35,889 nt of DNA from Gallionellales bacterium RIFCSPLOWO2_02_FULL_57_47 (GCA_001801175.1 MGWZ01000045.1:709-36597); one strand, 5' to 3'. Shown: positions 25,575-35,345, counted from the first letter of the stretch. Notes: generated from the sequence alone by a model not told the origin. A program made the numbers and translations.

Positions 25575-26744
25575 ATGTTTGAAATCGTGGAAGCACAAAC
25601 TCAGGAGGCTGTGATCAAGGTGATCGGTGTAGGTGGTTGCGGCGGAAACGCCGTGGACCATATGATCGAGCAGGGTGTGCAGGGAGTCGAGTTCATCGTC
25701 ATCAACACCGATGTGCAGGCTCTCAATCGCAGCAAGGCGCGCACCCAGTTGCAGATAGGCGCGGCCATCACCAAGGGCCTGGGCGCGGGTGCCAAACCGG
25801 CGGTCGGTCAGGCGGCGGCAGAAGAGGATCGCGTGCGCATCAAGGAAATGCTCAGCGGCGCGCACATGGTGTTCATCACTGCAGGCATGGGAGGCGGCAC
25901 CGGAACAGGCGCTGCGCCTATCATCGCGCAAATTGCCAAGGAACTGGACATCTTGACCGTGGCGGTAGTCACCAAGCCGTTTACCTATGAAGGCAATCGG
26001 ATGCGCTTCGCCAAGGCAGGTATCGAAGCGCTGCACGAGCATGTCGATTCGCTGATCATCGTGCCGAATTCCAAGTTGATGGAAGTGCTGGGCAATGATG
26101 TCACCGTGCCGGAAGCCTTCAAGGCCGCCAATGGCGTGTTGCAGGGCGCAGTGGCGGGAATTGCCGAAGTGATCAATGTGCCGGGTTTGATCAACGTTGA
26201 CTTCGCCGACGTGCGCACCGTGATGTCGGAAAACGGCATGGCGATGATGGGTTCGGCGATTGCCTCAGGCCCGGATCGCGCGCGCATTGCGGCTGAACGC
26301 GCGATTGCCAGCCCGTTGCTCGAAGATGTGGATATGACCGGCGCGCGTGGCGTGCTGGTAAATATCACTTCTTCAAGCCAGCTGAAACTGAAAGAAATTG
26401 ACGAGGTAATGGAATGCGTCAAATTTGCCGCAGAAGAAGCGACCGTGATCGTGGGTTCGGTATTCGATGAAACCATGGGAGACGAAATGCGGGTAACGGT
26501 CGTGGCGACCGGCCTCGGCGCACCGCTTGCGCGCAAGCAACCCAAGCCGGAGGTGGTGTATCGGGGTGAAGAAGCTTACCAGCGCACCGGTACGCATGAT
26601 GAGCCGATCTCCAACGTGAATTACGGGGAGCTTGATACGCCGACCATCATGAGGAGCGGGCGCAGGGCAGCGGTAGATGCGATGGAAAAATCCGGAGTGG
26701 ATACTTACGATATCCCGTCCTTTCTGCGCAAACAGGCGGATTAG
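25575..26744 (+). CDS. ftsZ: Cell division GTPase FtsZ
   Basis: A 389-residue tubulin homologue that forms the Z ring. IKVIGVGGCGGNAVDHM opens the GTPase domain; the tubulin signature GGGTGTGAAP is at about residue 107; NVDFADVRTVM is the T7 loop. The C-terminal peptide YDIPSFLRKQAD is the conserved tail that binds FtsA and other partners. A strong ribosome site precedes the ATG at 25575. No repeat is inserted in the gene, but a heptamer arm starts four bases after the stop. Confidence 0.98.
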   Translation: MFEIVEAQTQEAVIKVIGVGGCGGNAVDHMIEQGVQGVEFIVINTDVQALNRSKARTQLQIGAAITKGLGAGAKPAVGQAAAEEDRVRIKEMLSGAHMVFITAGMGGGTGTGAAPIIAQIAKELDILTVAVVTKPFTYEGNRMRFAKAGIEALHEHVDSLIIVPNSKLMEVLGNDVTVPEAFKAANGVLQGAVAGIAEVINVPGLINVDFADVRTVMSENGMAMMGSAIASGPDRARIAAERAIASPLLEDVDMTGARGVLVNITSSSQLKLKEIDEVMECVKFAAEEATVIVGSVFDETMGDEMRVTVVATGLGAPLARKQPKPEVVYRGEEAYQRTGTHDEPISNVNYGELDTPTIMRSGRRAAVDAMEKSGVDTYDIPSFLRKQAD

Positions 26745-26748
26745 ATGC

Positions 26749-26776
26749 AGGATCGAGGATTGAGGATTGAGCAAAA
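26749..26776. repeat. Single heptamer arm between ftsZ and lpxC
   Basis: AGGATCG, AGGATTG, AGGATTG, AGCAAAA. The order and the final GAGCAAAA resemble the murF left arm (which ends GAGCAAGA). No opposite arm follows. The GGATTGA unit carries TGA and this copy is outside genes. Confidence 0.75.
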
Positions 26777-26863
26777 CACAGAGTAGCGTTTTCGAATTGC
26801 TCATCAAATCCCCTTTGGGGGCTGTGGTAGAATTACCCTATGATTCTAAAGCTTAAGATGCCA

Positions 26864-27775
26864 ATGGTTAAGCAACGCACCTTGAAAAATTCCGTCAGCG
26901 TGACGGGAGTCGGCCTGCACAGCGGCGAAAAGGTCACGCTCGGTTTACGTCCGGCTCCGGTTAACGCCGGTATCGTATTCCGCCGTGTCGACGTGAAACC
27001 GGTCGAGGAAATTTGCGCGCGCGCAGAGGCGGTGCATGACACACGCCTGTCCACCTGTATGGAACAGAATGGCGTGCGAGTCTCCACCATTGAGCACCTG
27101 ATGTCGGCGCTGGCCGGATTGGGTGTGGACAACGCATACATAGACCTGGATAGCGCGGAAGTGCCGATCATGGACGGCAGCGCCGGGACTTTCATCTTCC
27201 TGCTCCAGTCGGCGGGCATCGTCGAGCAATCCGCCGCCAAAAAATTTATCCGCGTGAAAAAAACCGTCGAGGTGAAGCAGGGCGACAAATGGGTGCGCTT
27301 TGAACCCTTCCACGGCTATAAATTGACGTTCACGATCGACTTTACACATCCGGTGTTCACCGGTGCCAGCCAGCATGTGGTGGTCGATCTGGGCGAAGAA
27401 TCCTACGTGCGCGATATCAGCCGGGCACGGACCTTCGGCTTCATGCAGGATGTCGAAAATATGCGCGCGCAAGGCCTGGCCCTGGGCGGCAACCTGGACA
27501 ACGCCATCGTGATGGATGAATACCGTGTGCTGAATGCGGACGGACTGCGTTTCGAGAATGAGTTCGTCAAACACAAGGTGCTGGACGCGATTGGCGATCT
27601 TTACCTGTTGGGGCACCCGCTGATCGGGGCGTTCTCCGGTTACAAATCAGGCCATGCCTTGAATAACGCCCTGCTGCGCGCACTGCTCGCGGACGAACAA
27701 TCCTGGGAATTTGTCACCTTTGACAGCGTGGAAGAGGCTCCGGCATTCCTGCGCCTGCAATTGCAGACTGCCTGA
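26864..27775 (+). CDS. lpxC: UDP-3-O-acyl-GlcNAc deacetylase LpxC
   Basis: A 303-residue zinc deacetylase, the first committed step of lipid A synthesis. [20 protein letters not shown] is the family start, so I use ATG 26864; in-frame ATGs at 26840 and 26858 would add a few residues. Zinc-ligand regions are [14 protein letters not shown] and [14 protein letters not shown] with KVLDAIGD between; PIMDGSA is also conserved. A possible -10 (TAGAAT, 26828) lies upstream, but I could not pair it with a good -35. Confidence 0.96.
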   Translation: MVKQRTLKNSVSVTGVGLHSGEKVTLGLRPAPVNAGIVFRRVDVKPVEEICARAEAVHDTRLSTCMEQNGVRVSTIEHLMSALAGLGVDNAYIDLDSAEVPIMDGSAGTFIFLLQSAGIVEQSAAKKFIRVKKTVEVKQGDKWVRFEPFHGYKLTFTIDFTHPVFTGASQHVVVDLGEESYVRDISRARTFGFMQDVENMRAQGLALGGNLDNAIVMDEYRVLNADGLRFENEFVKHKVLDAIGDLYLLGHPLIGAFSGYKSGHALNNALLRALLADEQSWEFVTFDSVEEAPAFLRLQLQTA

Positions 27776-27798
27776 TCTAATAACAGCGTTACAAGCCC

Positions 27799-27999
27799 AT
27801 GTTGATTCTGCGCCTGGTCATAGTTCTGGCTACCTTGCTGCTGGTGATTAACGGCGGGATGTATATCTTCACGCGCAATCGCCGTTATCTTGAATTCGCC
27901 CGGCAGACGCTGAGGTTTGTTGTGTTGCTGCTGCTGGTTTTCGCATTGCTGTTCATATTGGAGCGCTATGTGCTGGCAGGCTGGAAAGTTCTGGTGTAA
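27799..27999 (+). CDS. Small two-helix membrane protein, unknown function
   Basis: A 66-residue open frame with two hydrophobic stretches (about 2-22 and 39-58) separated by a short basic loop (TRNRRYLEFARQ). The gap of 23 bp after lpxC and codon use like its neighbours support a real gene. The ribosome site is weak. I do not recognise the family, though small membrane proteins at this position occur in related betaproteobacteria. Confidence 0.65.
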   Translation: MLILRLVIVLATLLLVINGGMYIFTRNRRYLEFARQTLRFVVLLLLVFALLFILERYVLAGWKVLV

Positions 28000-28061
28000 A
28001 GGGGATTTTCCGAGGTTTCTACGCAACTGCCACGCTGATTGTATTGCGCAGGGGTATCTGG

Positions 28062-28487
28062 TCAGCCTTTTGTTTTGATCATTTTTTCCAGTGTAAGCTT
28101 GAGTATTGAATCATCCGGCAGGCTGCAACTGAGTTCATTCAGTGAGTTTTGTGCCATTTTGCCAAGTCTGCGAGGCGCGGGTTTGGGTGGGCTGTGATTG
28201 TAGGAAACTTGCACCTTGACGCGGATTCCGCTAATCTCACAGCCCCTGCCCCGTAACAGGGCAGCCAGTTCCGGGCCAAGTTGGCGCAATTTTGCCGCAA
28301 TAGTGGCGTTGGCAACCGCGATGCTGAGCGTCCCCAGTTGCAGGCCCAGCACCTGGCTGGATTGGGCAAGATTAGGGGGGGCGACAGCAATAAAATGGTG
28401 TTGCAATACCTTTAACTCGTGCGCTTTTGTCAGTAGCGGACGGAGTTCCTGATTGCAGATTAGTAATGATTTGAGTTGATGCGTCAT
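28062..28487 (-). CDS. DciA/DUF721-like protein
   Basis: A 141-residue protein whose first 90 or so residues resemble the DUF721 domain (LQHHFIAVAPPNLAQSSQVLGLQLGTLSIAV; here listed in parts LQHHFIAVAPPNLAQ and VLGLQLGTLSIAVA; LRQLGPELAALL). In many bacteria this family is DciA, which helps load the replicative helicase DnaB. The position between lpxC and an M23 peptidase/secA, on the opposite strand, is where it is found in related genomes. The similarity is moderate and function is inferred. Confidence 0.65.
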   Translation of the reverse strand: MTHQLKSLLICNQELRPLLTKAHELKVLQHHFIAVAPPNLAQSSQVLGLQLGTLSIAVANATIAAKLRQLGPELAALLRGRGCEISGIRVKVQVSYNHSPPKPAPRRLGKMAQNSLNELSCSLPDDSILKLTLEKMIKTKG

Positions 28488-28519
28488 TAAGTATTACGAT
28501 TACGCAAATAGGGGAAGAT

Positions 28520-29446
28520 ATGAATATTATTATAGTTTCCAATCGTTTGGCAAAAGCTCGCACCCGCAGCATTACGCTGGGCGGCAGACATTTACTGTTA
28601 TTGATGCCGTTGCTGCTGGGATTGTTGCTGGTTGCTGCGTTTACGATGCAATATGTGCTGATACGTATTGCCCCTGAAAGCCTGGTTGATGATATGCGCA
28701 CCCTGCTATCCGAGGTGCGCAGCGCGGAGCAACTGAAGCAGGAGTCCTATTTGCACAGCAGCCTTGATGCCATGGCGTCCAGGGTTGGTCAGATGCAGGC
28801 GCAGTTGCAGCGCCTGGACGTGCTGGGCGCGCGTTTGGCCAAGTTGTCCGGCATGAAGCCGGAAGAATTCCAGTTTGCCCAGCCGCTCGCCCAGGGCGGC
28901 CCGCTGGTGGTTTTGCCCATGCAGGGAATGTCGGTAACCAATCTGGACCAGCAACTGAGCAGATTGACCCAGGTGGTCAATGACCGCAGCGACAAACTGC
29001 TGGCCCTGGAAACCATGCTGTTGCAGAATCAATTGAGCCGTAAACTGCTTCCTTCTATCCCTCCCGTCAATGAGGCCGTGCATTCCTCGAATTTTGGCTG
29101 GCGAATAGACCCCTTTAACGGCACCGGCGCCATGCATGAAGGAGTGGATTACGTGGCGAACGCAGGAACACCGATTCATGCTTCGGCAGGTGGCGTGGTG
29201 GCATACTCGGATCTCCATCCCCAGTATGGTAATATGGTCGAGCTTGACCACGGTAAAGGCATCATCACCCGCTACGCGCATGCGTCGCGGCTGTTTGTGA
29301 AGGTCGGTCAGGTGGTGCGGCGCGGCGACAAGATTGCCGAGGTGGGGAGCACCGGACGTTCCACCGGCAACCACTTGCACTTTGAAGTACGCTATCAAGG
29401 CGTCGCCCAGAATCCGGTGCGTTTCCTGCAGAAATCCGCCAGCTAA
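28520..29446 (+). CDS. M23 (LytM) family peptidase, membrane anchored
   Basis: A 308-residue protein with an N-terminal transmembrane helix (about 26-46), a coiled-coil region (60-180) and a C-terminal LytM domain. The zinc motifs are complete: HEGVD (HxGxD) and HLHFE (HxH), with RYAHASRLFVKVGQVV between, so it is likely an active peptidoglycan endopeptidase acting in the periplasm. SSNFGWRIDPFNGTG is the typical domain start. GGGGAAG precedes the ATG. Divergent from the DciA-like gene by 32 bp. A terminator follows. Confidence 0.9.
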   Translation: MNIIIVSNRLAKARTRSITLGGRHLLLLMPLLLGLLLVAAFTMQYVLIRIAPESLVDDMRTLLSEVRSAEQLKQESYLHSSLDAMASRVGQMQAQLQRLDVLGARLAKLSGMKPEEFQFAQPLAQGGPLVVLPMQGMSVTNLDQQLSRLTQVVNDRSDKLLALETMLLQNQLSRKLLPSIPPVNEAVHSSNFGWRIDPFNGTGAMHEGVDYVANAGTPIHASAGGVVAYSDLHPQYGNMVELDHGKGIITRYAHASRLFVKVGQVVRRGDKIAEVGSTGRSTGNHLHFEVRYQGVAQNPVRFLQKSAS

Positions 29447-29468
29447 ACAGTGGGGGGCGAATCAGGTT

Positions 29469-29505
29469 AGGGTGAGGTAAGGGATTGCCTCACCCTTTAT
29501 TATTT
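29469..29505 (+). terminator. Rho-independent terminator after the M23 peptidase
   Basis: A perfect 9-bp stem AGGGTGAGG (29469-29477) / CCTCACCCT (29488-29496) followed by TTATTATTT. It separates the peptidase from secA. Confidence 0.8.
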
Positions 29506-29528
29506 GTAGATGAGAAAACGAAAATTTT

Positions 29529-32261
29529 ATGATTTCCAGTATGTTGAAAAGTGTTTTCGGCAGTCGCAATGACCGCCTGCTCAAACAGTATCGTTCCTCC
29601 GTACTTTCCATCAACAAGCTAGAAGCAGGCTTCTCCAGGCTGAGCGATGATGAATTACGCCAGAAAACCGACAGTTTCAGGCAGCGTTTTGCGCAGGGAG
29701 AGTCGCTTGATGCGCTGTTGCCGGAGGCGTTTGCCGTGGTGCGCGAAGCAAGTACCCGCGCGTTGGGGATGCGCCATTACGATGTGCAGCTGATCGGCGG
29801 GATGGTTTTGCATTACGGCAAGATTGCCGAAATGCGCACCGGCGAAGGCAAAACCCTGATGGCCACCCTGCCGGTTTACCTGAATGCGATTTCCGGCAAG
29901 GGCGTGCATGTCGTTACGGTGAACGATTATCTGGCCAGCCGTGATGCCGAGTGGATGGGCAAGGTGTATCGATTCCTCGGTTTGTCGGTGGGGGTGATCC
30001 TGTCGCAGATGCCGCATGAACAGAAGAAGGTCGCATACGCTGCCGACGTAACCTACGGCACCAACAACGAATTCGGTTTTGATTACCTGCGCGACAACAT
30101 GGCGACGCATGCCGAGGAACGATACCAGCGCCCGCTCAACTATGCCATCGTGGACGAGGTTGACTCGATCCTGATCGACGAGGCGCGTACCCCGCTGATT
30201 ATTTCCGGGCAGGCCGAAGACAATGTCGACATTTACGTGCGCATCGATAAGCTGGTTCCCCTGTTGCAGCGGCAAGCCGGGGAAGCCGAGGCAGAAGGTC
30301 CGGGTGATTTCAGCGTGGATGAGAAAAACCACCAGATATTGCTGACCGAATCCGGCCACGAACACGCCGAAAACATCCTTGCCCAGGCTGGCTTGCTGCC
30401 GGCCGGCGGCAGCCTGTACGACACCGCCAATATCACGCTGATCCACCATTTGTATGCGGCTTTGCGTGCGCACAACCTGTTTCACCGCGACCAGCACTAC
30501 GTCGTGCAGAACGGCGAAGTCATCATCGTGGACGAATTCACCGGGCGGTTGATGGCCGGGCGGCGCTGGTCGGACGGCCTGCATCAGGCGGTGGAAGCGA
30601 AAGAGGGCGTGGCGATCCAGAAGGAAAACCAGACGCTGGCCTCGATCACCTTCCAGAATTATTTCCGCATGTATCACAAACTGGCCGGCATGACCGGCAC
30701 CGCGGATACCGAGGCCTACGAGTTCCAGCAAATCTACGGCCTGGAAACCGTGATCATCCCGCCTAACCGCCCGACCATCCGCAAGGATATGATGGACAAG
30801 GTATACCTCACCGCCCCGGAAAAATATCGCGCGGTGATCGAAGATATCAAGGATTGCCACAAGCGCGGCCAGCCGGTGCTGGTGGGCACGACATCGATTG
30901 AGAATTCCGAGCTGCTGTCGCATCTGCTGGAAAAGGAAAATATGCCGCACCAGGTGCTGAACGCCAAGCAGCACGCACGCGAGGCGGAGATTGTTGCGCA
31001 GGCCGGGCAGCCCAAAATGGTCACCATCGCCACCAACATGGCAGGGCGCGGCACCGACATCGTGCTGGGCGGCAATGTCGAGAAGCAGATCGAGCACACT
31101 CTTGCCGACGAAAGCACGGACGAGTCCGCCAAAGAGCAGCGCATCGCGCAGCTGAAATCAGAATGGCAACAGTTGCACCAGCAGGTATTGGATAGCGGCG
31201 GGCTGCACATCATCGGTACCGAACGGCACGAGTCGCGCCGCGTGGATAACCAGTTGCGCGGCCGCTCCGGGCGCCAGGGCGACCCCGGTTCCAGCCGCTT
31301 CTACCTGTCGCTGGAGGATCCGCTGTTGCGCATCTTCGCTTCCGACCGCGTCGCGGCGATCATGAATAAATTCAAGCTGCCGGAGGGGGAGGCGATCGAG
31401 CACAGCTGGGTGACGCGCGCCCTCGAGAATGCGCAGCGCAAAGTCGAGGCGCGCAACTTTGACATGCGCAAGCAGATCCTTGAATACGACGACGTGTCCA
31501 ATGATCAGCGCAAGGTGGTTTATCAGCAGCGCAGCGAGCTGCTGGAAAGCTCGGATATTTCCGAGACGATCCAGGCGATGCGCGAGGGGGTGCTGGAAGA
31601 TACCATCAGCCGTTATATTCCGCCGCACAGCATGGAAGAACAATGGGATGTTCACGCGCTGGAAAAAGCATTGGCTGCCGAGTTTCGTTTAGAATTGCCG
31701 CTGGTGCGATGGCTGGAAGATGATAAACAATTGAATGAAGCGGGCTTGCGTACCCGCGTCATCGAACATGCCCAGCAGCAATACCAGGCCAAGATCGATC
31801 TGGTAGGAGGGGAAGCGCTGCATCACTACGAGCGTGCAATCATGCTGCAAAGCCTGGATGTGCATTGGCGCGAACATCTGGCCGCACTGGATCATTTGCG
31901 CCAGGGGATACATTTGCGCGGTTATGCGCAGAAAAACCCCAAGCAGGAATACAAACGTGAAGCGTTTGAATTGTTTTCCGCCATGCTGGACTCGATCAAG
32001 CGCGAAGTGACGGAGACGTTGATGACCGTGCAAGTGCGAAGCGAGGCGGAAGCCGAGGCGGTAGAAGCTCCGCCCGCACCGGAAAATGTGCAGTATCATC
32101 ACTCGGATTACGACGAGGCGCTGGGGCACACAGCCGGTGCCGACCCAACCGGTGAAGACCATAAACCGTTTGTGCGCGGCGGGCAAAAAGTGGGGCGCAA
32201 TGACCCGTGCCCATGCGGGTCTGGCAGGAAATACAAGCAATGTCATGGAAAATTGAGCTAA
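29529..32261 (+). CDS. secA: Protein translocase ATPase SecA
   Basis: A 910-residue motor ATPase that drives preproteins through SecYEG. Walker A is [11 protein letters not shown]; the DEAD-like box is [29 protein letters not shown] and [13 protein letters not shown] are helicase motifs of NBD2. The C-terminal zinc-binding SEC-C motif [14 protein letters not shown] (binds SecB and lipids) is intact. Length and motifs are normal. It follows a terminator, so it probably has its own promoter in the short gap. Confidence 0.98.
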   Translation: MISSMLKSVFGSRNDRLLKQYRSSVLSINKLEAGFSRLSDDELRQKTDSFRQRFAQGESLDALLPEAFAVVREASTRALGMRHYDVQLIGGMVLHYGKIAEMRTGEGKTLMATLPVYLNAISGKGVHVVTVNDYLASRDAEWMGKVYRFLGLSVGVILSQMPHEQKKVAYAADVTYGTNNEFGFDYLRDNMATHAEERYQRPLNYAIVDEVDSILIDEARTPLIISGQAEDNVDIYVRIDKLVPLLQRQAGEAEAEGPGDFSVDEKNHQILLTESGHEHAENILAQAGLLPAGGSLYDTANITLIHHLYAALRAHNLFHRDQHYVVQNGEVIIVDEFTGRLMAGRRWSDGLHQAVEAKEGVAIQKENQTLASITFQNYFRMYHKLAGMTGTADTEAYEFQQIYGLETVIIPPNRPTIRKDMMDKVYLTAPEKYRAVIEDIKDCHKRGQPVLVGTTSIENSELLSHLLEKENMPHQVLNAKQHAREAEIVAQAGQPKMVTIATNMAGRGTDIVLGGNVEKQIEHTLADESTDESAKEQRIAQLKSEWQQLHQQVLDSGGLHIIGTERHESRRVDNQLRGRSGRQGDPGSSRFYLSLEDPLLRIFASDRVAAIMNKFKLPEGEAIEHSWVTRALENAQRKVEARNFDMRKQILEYDDVSNDQRKVVYQQRSELLESSDISETIQAMREGVLEDTISRYIPPHSMEEQWDVHALEKALAAEFRLELPLVRWLEDDKQLNEAGLRTRVIEHAQQQYQAKIDLVGGEALHHYERAIMLQSLDVHWREHLAALDHLRQGIHLRGYAQKNPKQEYKREAFELFSAMLDSIKREVTETLMTVQVRSEAEAEAVEAPPAPENVQYHHSDYDEALGHTAGADPTGEDHKPFVRGGQKVGRNDPCPCGSGRKYKQCHGKLS

Positions 32262-32279
32262 TTGGCAAAGGAGAATTTG

Positions 32280-32765
32280 ATGTCACTGATAATAGATACG
32301 CTGCGTACCTCGACGATTACCGAGGAATTGAATGATGCCGAAGTGGAAATCATCGCAAAATTGTTCGAGATTCAGGATTTCAAGGCAGGTCAGGCAATTA
32401 TCCGTCCGGGATACGATCAGCCGGACAATCTGTATATTCTTGCGCATGGCGAGGTACAGGTGAAAATTCAAAGCAGCGAGGGAGAAGCCGCGATCCACGT
32501 GCTCAAACCCGGCGACCTGGCCGGCATCATCACGTTTGCGGGCGGCACCTCCGCCCACATCAGCGCGACCCTTACCGCGGTCGGCGCTACCAAGGTGCTG
32601 AGCATGCCCAGGGCCAAGTTTGAGACCCTGATCAATACCCATCCGATGATCGTATACAAGGTGATGCGCGGCGTGGTGCGCGATGTGCATGGGATCGTGC
32701 GCCGCATGAACGCCCAATCGGCGGAGCTGAGCAATTACATCTACCGCATTCACGGCCGCTACTAA
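32280..32765 (+). CDS. Cyclic nucleotide-binding domain protein
   Basis: A 161-residue protein made almost wholly of a Crp-type cNMP-binding beta barrel (about 20-125: FKAGQAIIRPGYDQPDNLYI, then HGEVQV, LKPGDLAGIITFAGG). There is no C-terminal HTH, so it is not a Crp/Fnr activator by itself; it could be a small-molecule sensor or partner of another protein. Start ATG 32280 follows AAAGGAG; an upstream TTG in the same frame is ignored. It follows secA by 18 bp and may be co-transcribed. The stop codon lies at the beginning of a long inverted repeat. Confidence 0.85.
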   Translation: MSLIIDTLRTSTITEELNDAEVEIIAKLFEIQDFKAGQAIIRPGYDQPDNLYILAHGEVQVKIQSSEGEAAIHVLKPGDLAGIITFAGGTSAHISATLTAVGATKVLSMPRAKFETLINTHPMIVYKVMRGVVRDVHGIVRRMNAQSAELSNYIYRIHGRY

Positions 32766-32884
32766 AAATCCAGATTTCATCCCAACTGCTGCGTTGCGGA
32801 AAAAATTTCTTGCTTGCATATAAGACATATGCGGCGCAGCGAAATTTTTTCCGCGCCTTGCATTTGGGCGAACTCTGAATTTTA
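32762..32884. repeat. Long imperfect inverted repeat before argJ
   Basis: Two arms of about 50 bp (32762-32811 and 32835-32884) are inverted copies, with a perfect 14-bp core GCGGAAAAAATTTC / GAAATTTTTTCCGC. The centre GCATAT...ATATGC is again palindromic, so the whole 123 bp could fold into one hairpin. It occupies the entire gap between the cNMP gene stop and the argJ leader. Confidence 0.85.
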
Positions 32885-32912
32885 GTGGCGTTCAACAGTT
32901 AAAGGAAACCTT

Positions 32913-34142
32913 ATGCCGGTCAATCTGACACCGCCCGCCGCGGCACAACTGTTGCCCGTTGCGGGCGTTTCTCTGGGCGTCACCGAAGCGGGCATCAAGC
33001 GCGAAAACCGCAAGGATTTGCTGGTGATGCAATTGTGCGCTGGCGCGCGGGTTGCCGGTGTGTTCACCCAGAACCGGTTTTGCGCCGCCCCGGTGATCGT
33101 CGCGCGTGAACACCTTGCTCAAGCGGATGGCATACGCGCACTGGTGATCAACACCGGCAACGCCAATGCCGGAACCGGCGAGCAGGGCATGCAGGATGCG
33201 CGTGCCACCTGCGCGGCACTGGCGGGCCTGCTGGACTGCAAGGCTACCGGGATACTGCCGTTTTCCACCGGCGTCATCATGGAGCCGCTGCCCGTGGCGA
33301 AAATTGCCGCGGGATTGCCCGGTGCAGTGGCGAACATGCGTGCCGACAACTGGTATGACGCGGCACAGGCGATCATGACCACCGACATCGTCGCCAAGGC
33401 TGTTTCCAGACAAGTGCACATCGGCGGCGTGCAGATCACCATCACCGGTATCGCCAAAGGTTCCGGCATGATCCATCCGAACATGGCGACCATGCTCGGC
33501 TACATCGCTACCGATGCCGCGATTGCGCAGCCGTTGTTGCAGCAGATGGTTGGCGAAGCTGCCAACTGTTCGTTCAACTGCATCACCGTGGACGGCGATA
33601 CCTCCACCAACGATGCGCTGATGCTGATCGCCACCGGCCAGACCGCCTTGCCGGAAATCCGCGATGCAGCCGGCGCGGGCTTCGCCACACTGCAGGCTGC
33701 CGTTACCGAAGTTGCCGTTTATCTGGCGCAAGCCATCGTGCGCGACGGCGAAGGCGCCACCAAATTCATCACCGTGCAGGTCGAAGGCGGCAGGAACGAG
33801 GCCGAATGCAAACAGATCGGCTATGCCATCGCGCGCTCGCCGCTGGTGAAGACCGCGTTCTTCGCCTCCGACCCCAACCTCGGGCGCATCCTTGCCGCGA
33901 TAGGCTATGCGGGCGTAGACGATCTGGATGTCGCCGCGCTCAGGCTTTACCTGGACGAGGTGCTGGTCGCCGAGAACGGCGGCCGCGCCGCCAGCTACCG
34001 CGAGGAAGACGGCCAGCGCGTGATGCAGCAAAGCGACATCACCATCCGCGTGGTGCTGAATCGCGGGGCGGCGAAGGCGACGCTGTGGACTTGTGATTTT
34101 TCTTACGATTACGTGAAGATCAACGCGAGCTACCGGAGTTAG
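32913..34142 (+). CDS. argJ: Ornithine acetyltransferase / N-acetylglutamate synthase ArgJ
   Basis: A 409-residue bifunctional enzyme of arginine biosynthesis that moves acetyl from N-acetylornithine to glutamate. It is made as a precursor that cleaves itself; the [20 protein letters not shown] segment contains the Ala-Thr cleavage site, and the Thr becomes the nucleophile. [13 protein letters not shown] and [20 protein letters not shown]-like (here [18 protein letters not shown]) are typical. AAAGGAAA precedes the ATG. The gene ends 8 bp before the IS30 element and appears undamaged. Confidence 0.97.
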   Translation: MPVNLTPPAAAQLLPVAGVSLGVTEAGIKRENRKDLLVMQLCAGARVAGVFTQNRFCAAPVIVAREHLAQADGIRALVINTGNANAGTGEQGMQDARATCAALAGLLDCKATGILPFSTGVIMEPLPVAKIAAGLPGAVANMRADNWYDAAQAIMTTDIVAKAVSRQVHIGGVQITITGIAKGSGMIHPNMATMLGYIATDAAIAQPLLQQMVGEAANCSFNCITVDGDTSTNDALMLIATGQTALPEIRDAAGAGFATLQAAVTEVAVYLAQAIVRDGEGATKFITVQVEGGRNEAECKQIGYAIARSPLVKTAFFASDPNLGRILAAIGYAGVDDLDVAALRLYLDEVLVAENGGRAASYREEDGQRVMQQSDITIRVVLNRGAAKATLWTCDFSYDYVKINASYRS

Positions 34143-34150
34143 TTTGCCTC

Positions 34151-35265
34151 TTGGTGGATTCTAATTCCAAGTGCACCATGTAAGAAATTAAGCGGACATG
34201 ATGAATAAGTCTTGATAGTGTGGGCAGTGCGACCCAACCACACTACAGGAGAAAGCCATCATGTCCTATGTACAGCTTACATCAGAAGAGCGCTATGTGA
34301 TCTACCATTTGAAGCTCTACCGGCTAAGTATCAGGGAAATCGGGCGGCGTCTTGGCCGCTCCCACACCACCATCAGTCGCGAACTCAAGCGCAATGGGCC
34401 GGCCTTCCCAACCTGGCCGTACTGGCATCAAGGCGCACACCAACAGGCCATGCAGCGCAGAAAGAAGCCGCGCCACTATCGGCGCCATGCCCATGCACCG
34501 CTGCGGCACTACGTCGAACGCAAACTACGCGACGAATGGTCGCCCGATGTTATTGCGGCAAAGCTGAAGCAGGACTATCCGGGCAATACCAAAATGCGCG
34601 TCAGCATCGAGACGATTTACCGCTGGGTCTACCGGGATACCAGTCAGGGTGGCCGGCTATTTCAATGTTTATGCCGATGCCACAAAAAGCGTCGCAGACA
34701 GCGTCGTTATGGGACGGGGCGTGGCCTGATACCTGGGCGAACCAGCATTCATTTGCGGCCTGATCTGGTCGCCACACGCCAACGCTTCGGAGACTGGGAA
34801 GGCGACACAATAGAAGGCGCAAAAGGCAGCGGGCACATCACCACGCATGTCGAGCGCAAAAGCCGTTATCTCATCGCCGGCAAGCTCGTCAACAAAACAG
34901 CGGCGGAGACAGCCCAAGTGGCCACCTCTGCGTTTGAGCGAGTACCCAAGACATTACGGCACACATTGACATTGGACAACGGTAAGGAATTTGCACGCTT
35001 CCGCGATATTGAAAGGGGCGCAGGGTTGACGGTTTATTTCGCTGCCCCTTACTCTGCATGGCAGCGCGGGACAAACGAAAATACTAATGGCCTGCTGCGA
35101 AGATATTTCCCGAAGGGCATGGACTTCAGAGCTGCTACCGAAAAATCACTTGCAGAAGTTGTGAAAAAACTGAATCATCGCCCTCGCAAGTGCCTAGGCT
35201 ACCGGACTCCTCATGAGGTCTTCATGGATGCTAAACGTGGTGCGATTGCAATGTGAATTCACCTA
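34151..35265 (+). mobile_element. IS30-family insertion sequence, complete
   Basis: About 1.1 kb with imperfect terminal inverted repeats (left about 34151-34181, right about 35235-35265; 23 of 31 positions agree by direct reading). The right repeat overlaps the end of the transposase gene, as is usual in IS30 elements. I could not identify a clear target duplication, so the exact ends may be off by a few bases. It sits directly downstream of argJ. Confidence 0.85.
34261..35256 (+). CDS. IS30-family transposase
   Basis: A 331-residue intact DDE transposase. The N-terminal helix-turn-helix is LTSEERYVIYHLK ... SIREIGRRLGRSHTTISREL. The catalytic triad regions are GDWEGDTIEGAKG (Asp), LTLDNGKEFA (Asp) and NENTNGLLRRYFPKG (Glu). 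CAGGAG precedes the ATG. No frameshift or stop is seen, so the element may be active. Confidence 0.95.
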   Translation: MSYVQLTSEERYVIYHLKLYRLSIREIGRRLGRSHTTISRELKRNGPAFPTWPYWHQGAHQQAMQRRKKPRHYRRHAHAPLRHYVERKLRDEWSPDVIAAKLKQDYPGNTKMRVSIETIYRWVYRDTSQGGRLFQCLCRCHKKRRRQRRYGTGRGLIPGRTSIHLRPDLVATRQRFGDWEGDTIEGAKGSGHITTHVERKSRYLIAGKLVNKTAAETAQVATSAFERVPKTLRHTLTLDNGKEFARFRDIERGAGLTVYFAAPYSAWQRGTNENTNGLLRRYFPKGMDFRAATEKSLAEVVKKLNHRPRKCLGYRTPHEVFMDAKRGAIAM

Positions 35266-35269
35266 CCCA

Positions 35270-35320
35270 CGAACCCTCATCCCCAGCCCTTACTCCCGCC
35301 TGCGGGAGAAGGGAGTCCCA
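35270..35320. repeat. G/C-rich palindrome next to the IS element
   Basis: CTCCCGC-CT-GCGGGAG (35293-35308) flanked by CCCTTA and AAGGGAG, the same style as the repeats in murC and before ftsQ. It lies between the IS right end and trxC. Confidence 0.7.
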
Positions 35321-35345
35321 GCTCAGCCCCGCAATACTGTTTCCA

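Noticed and set aside
26797-26833. Promoter for lpxC (TTGCTC and TAGAAT)
   Set aside because: The spacing of 25 bp is too long for sigma70; no better -35 was found.
29655-31097. 480-codon frame antisense to secA
   Set aside because: Mirror of the secA codon pattern in GC-rich DNA; secA is unmistakable.
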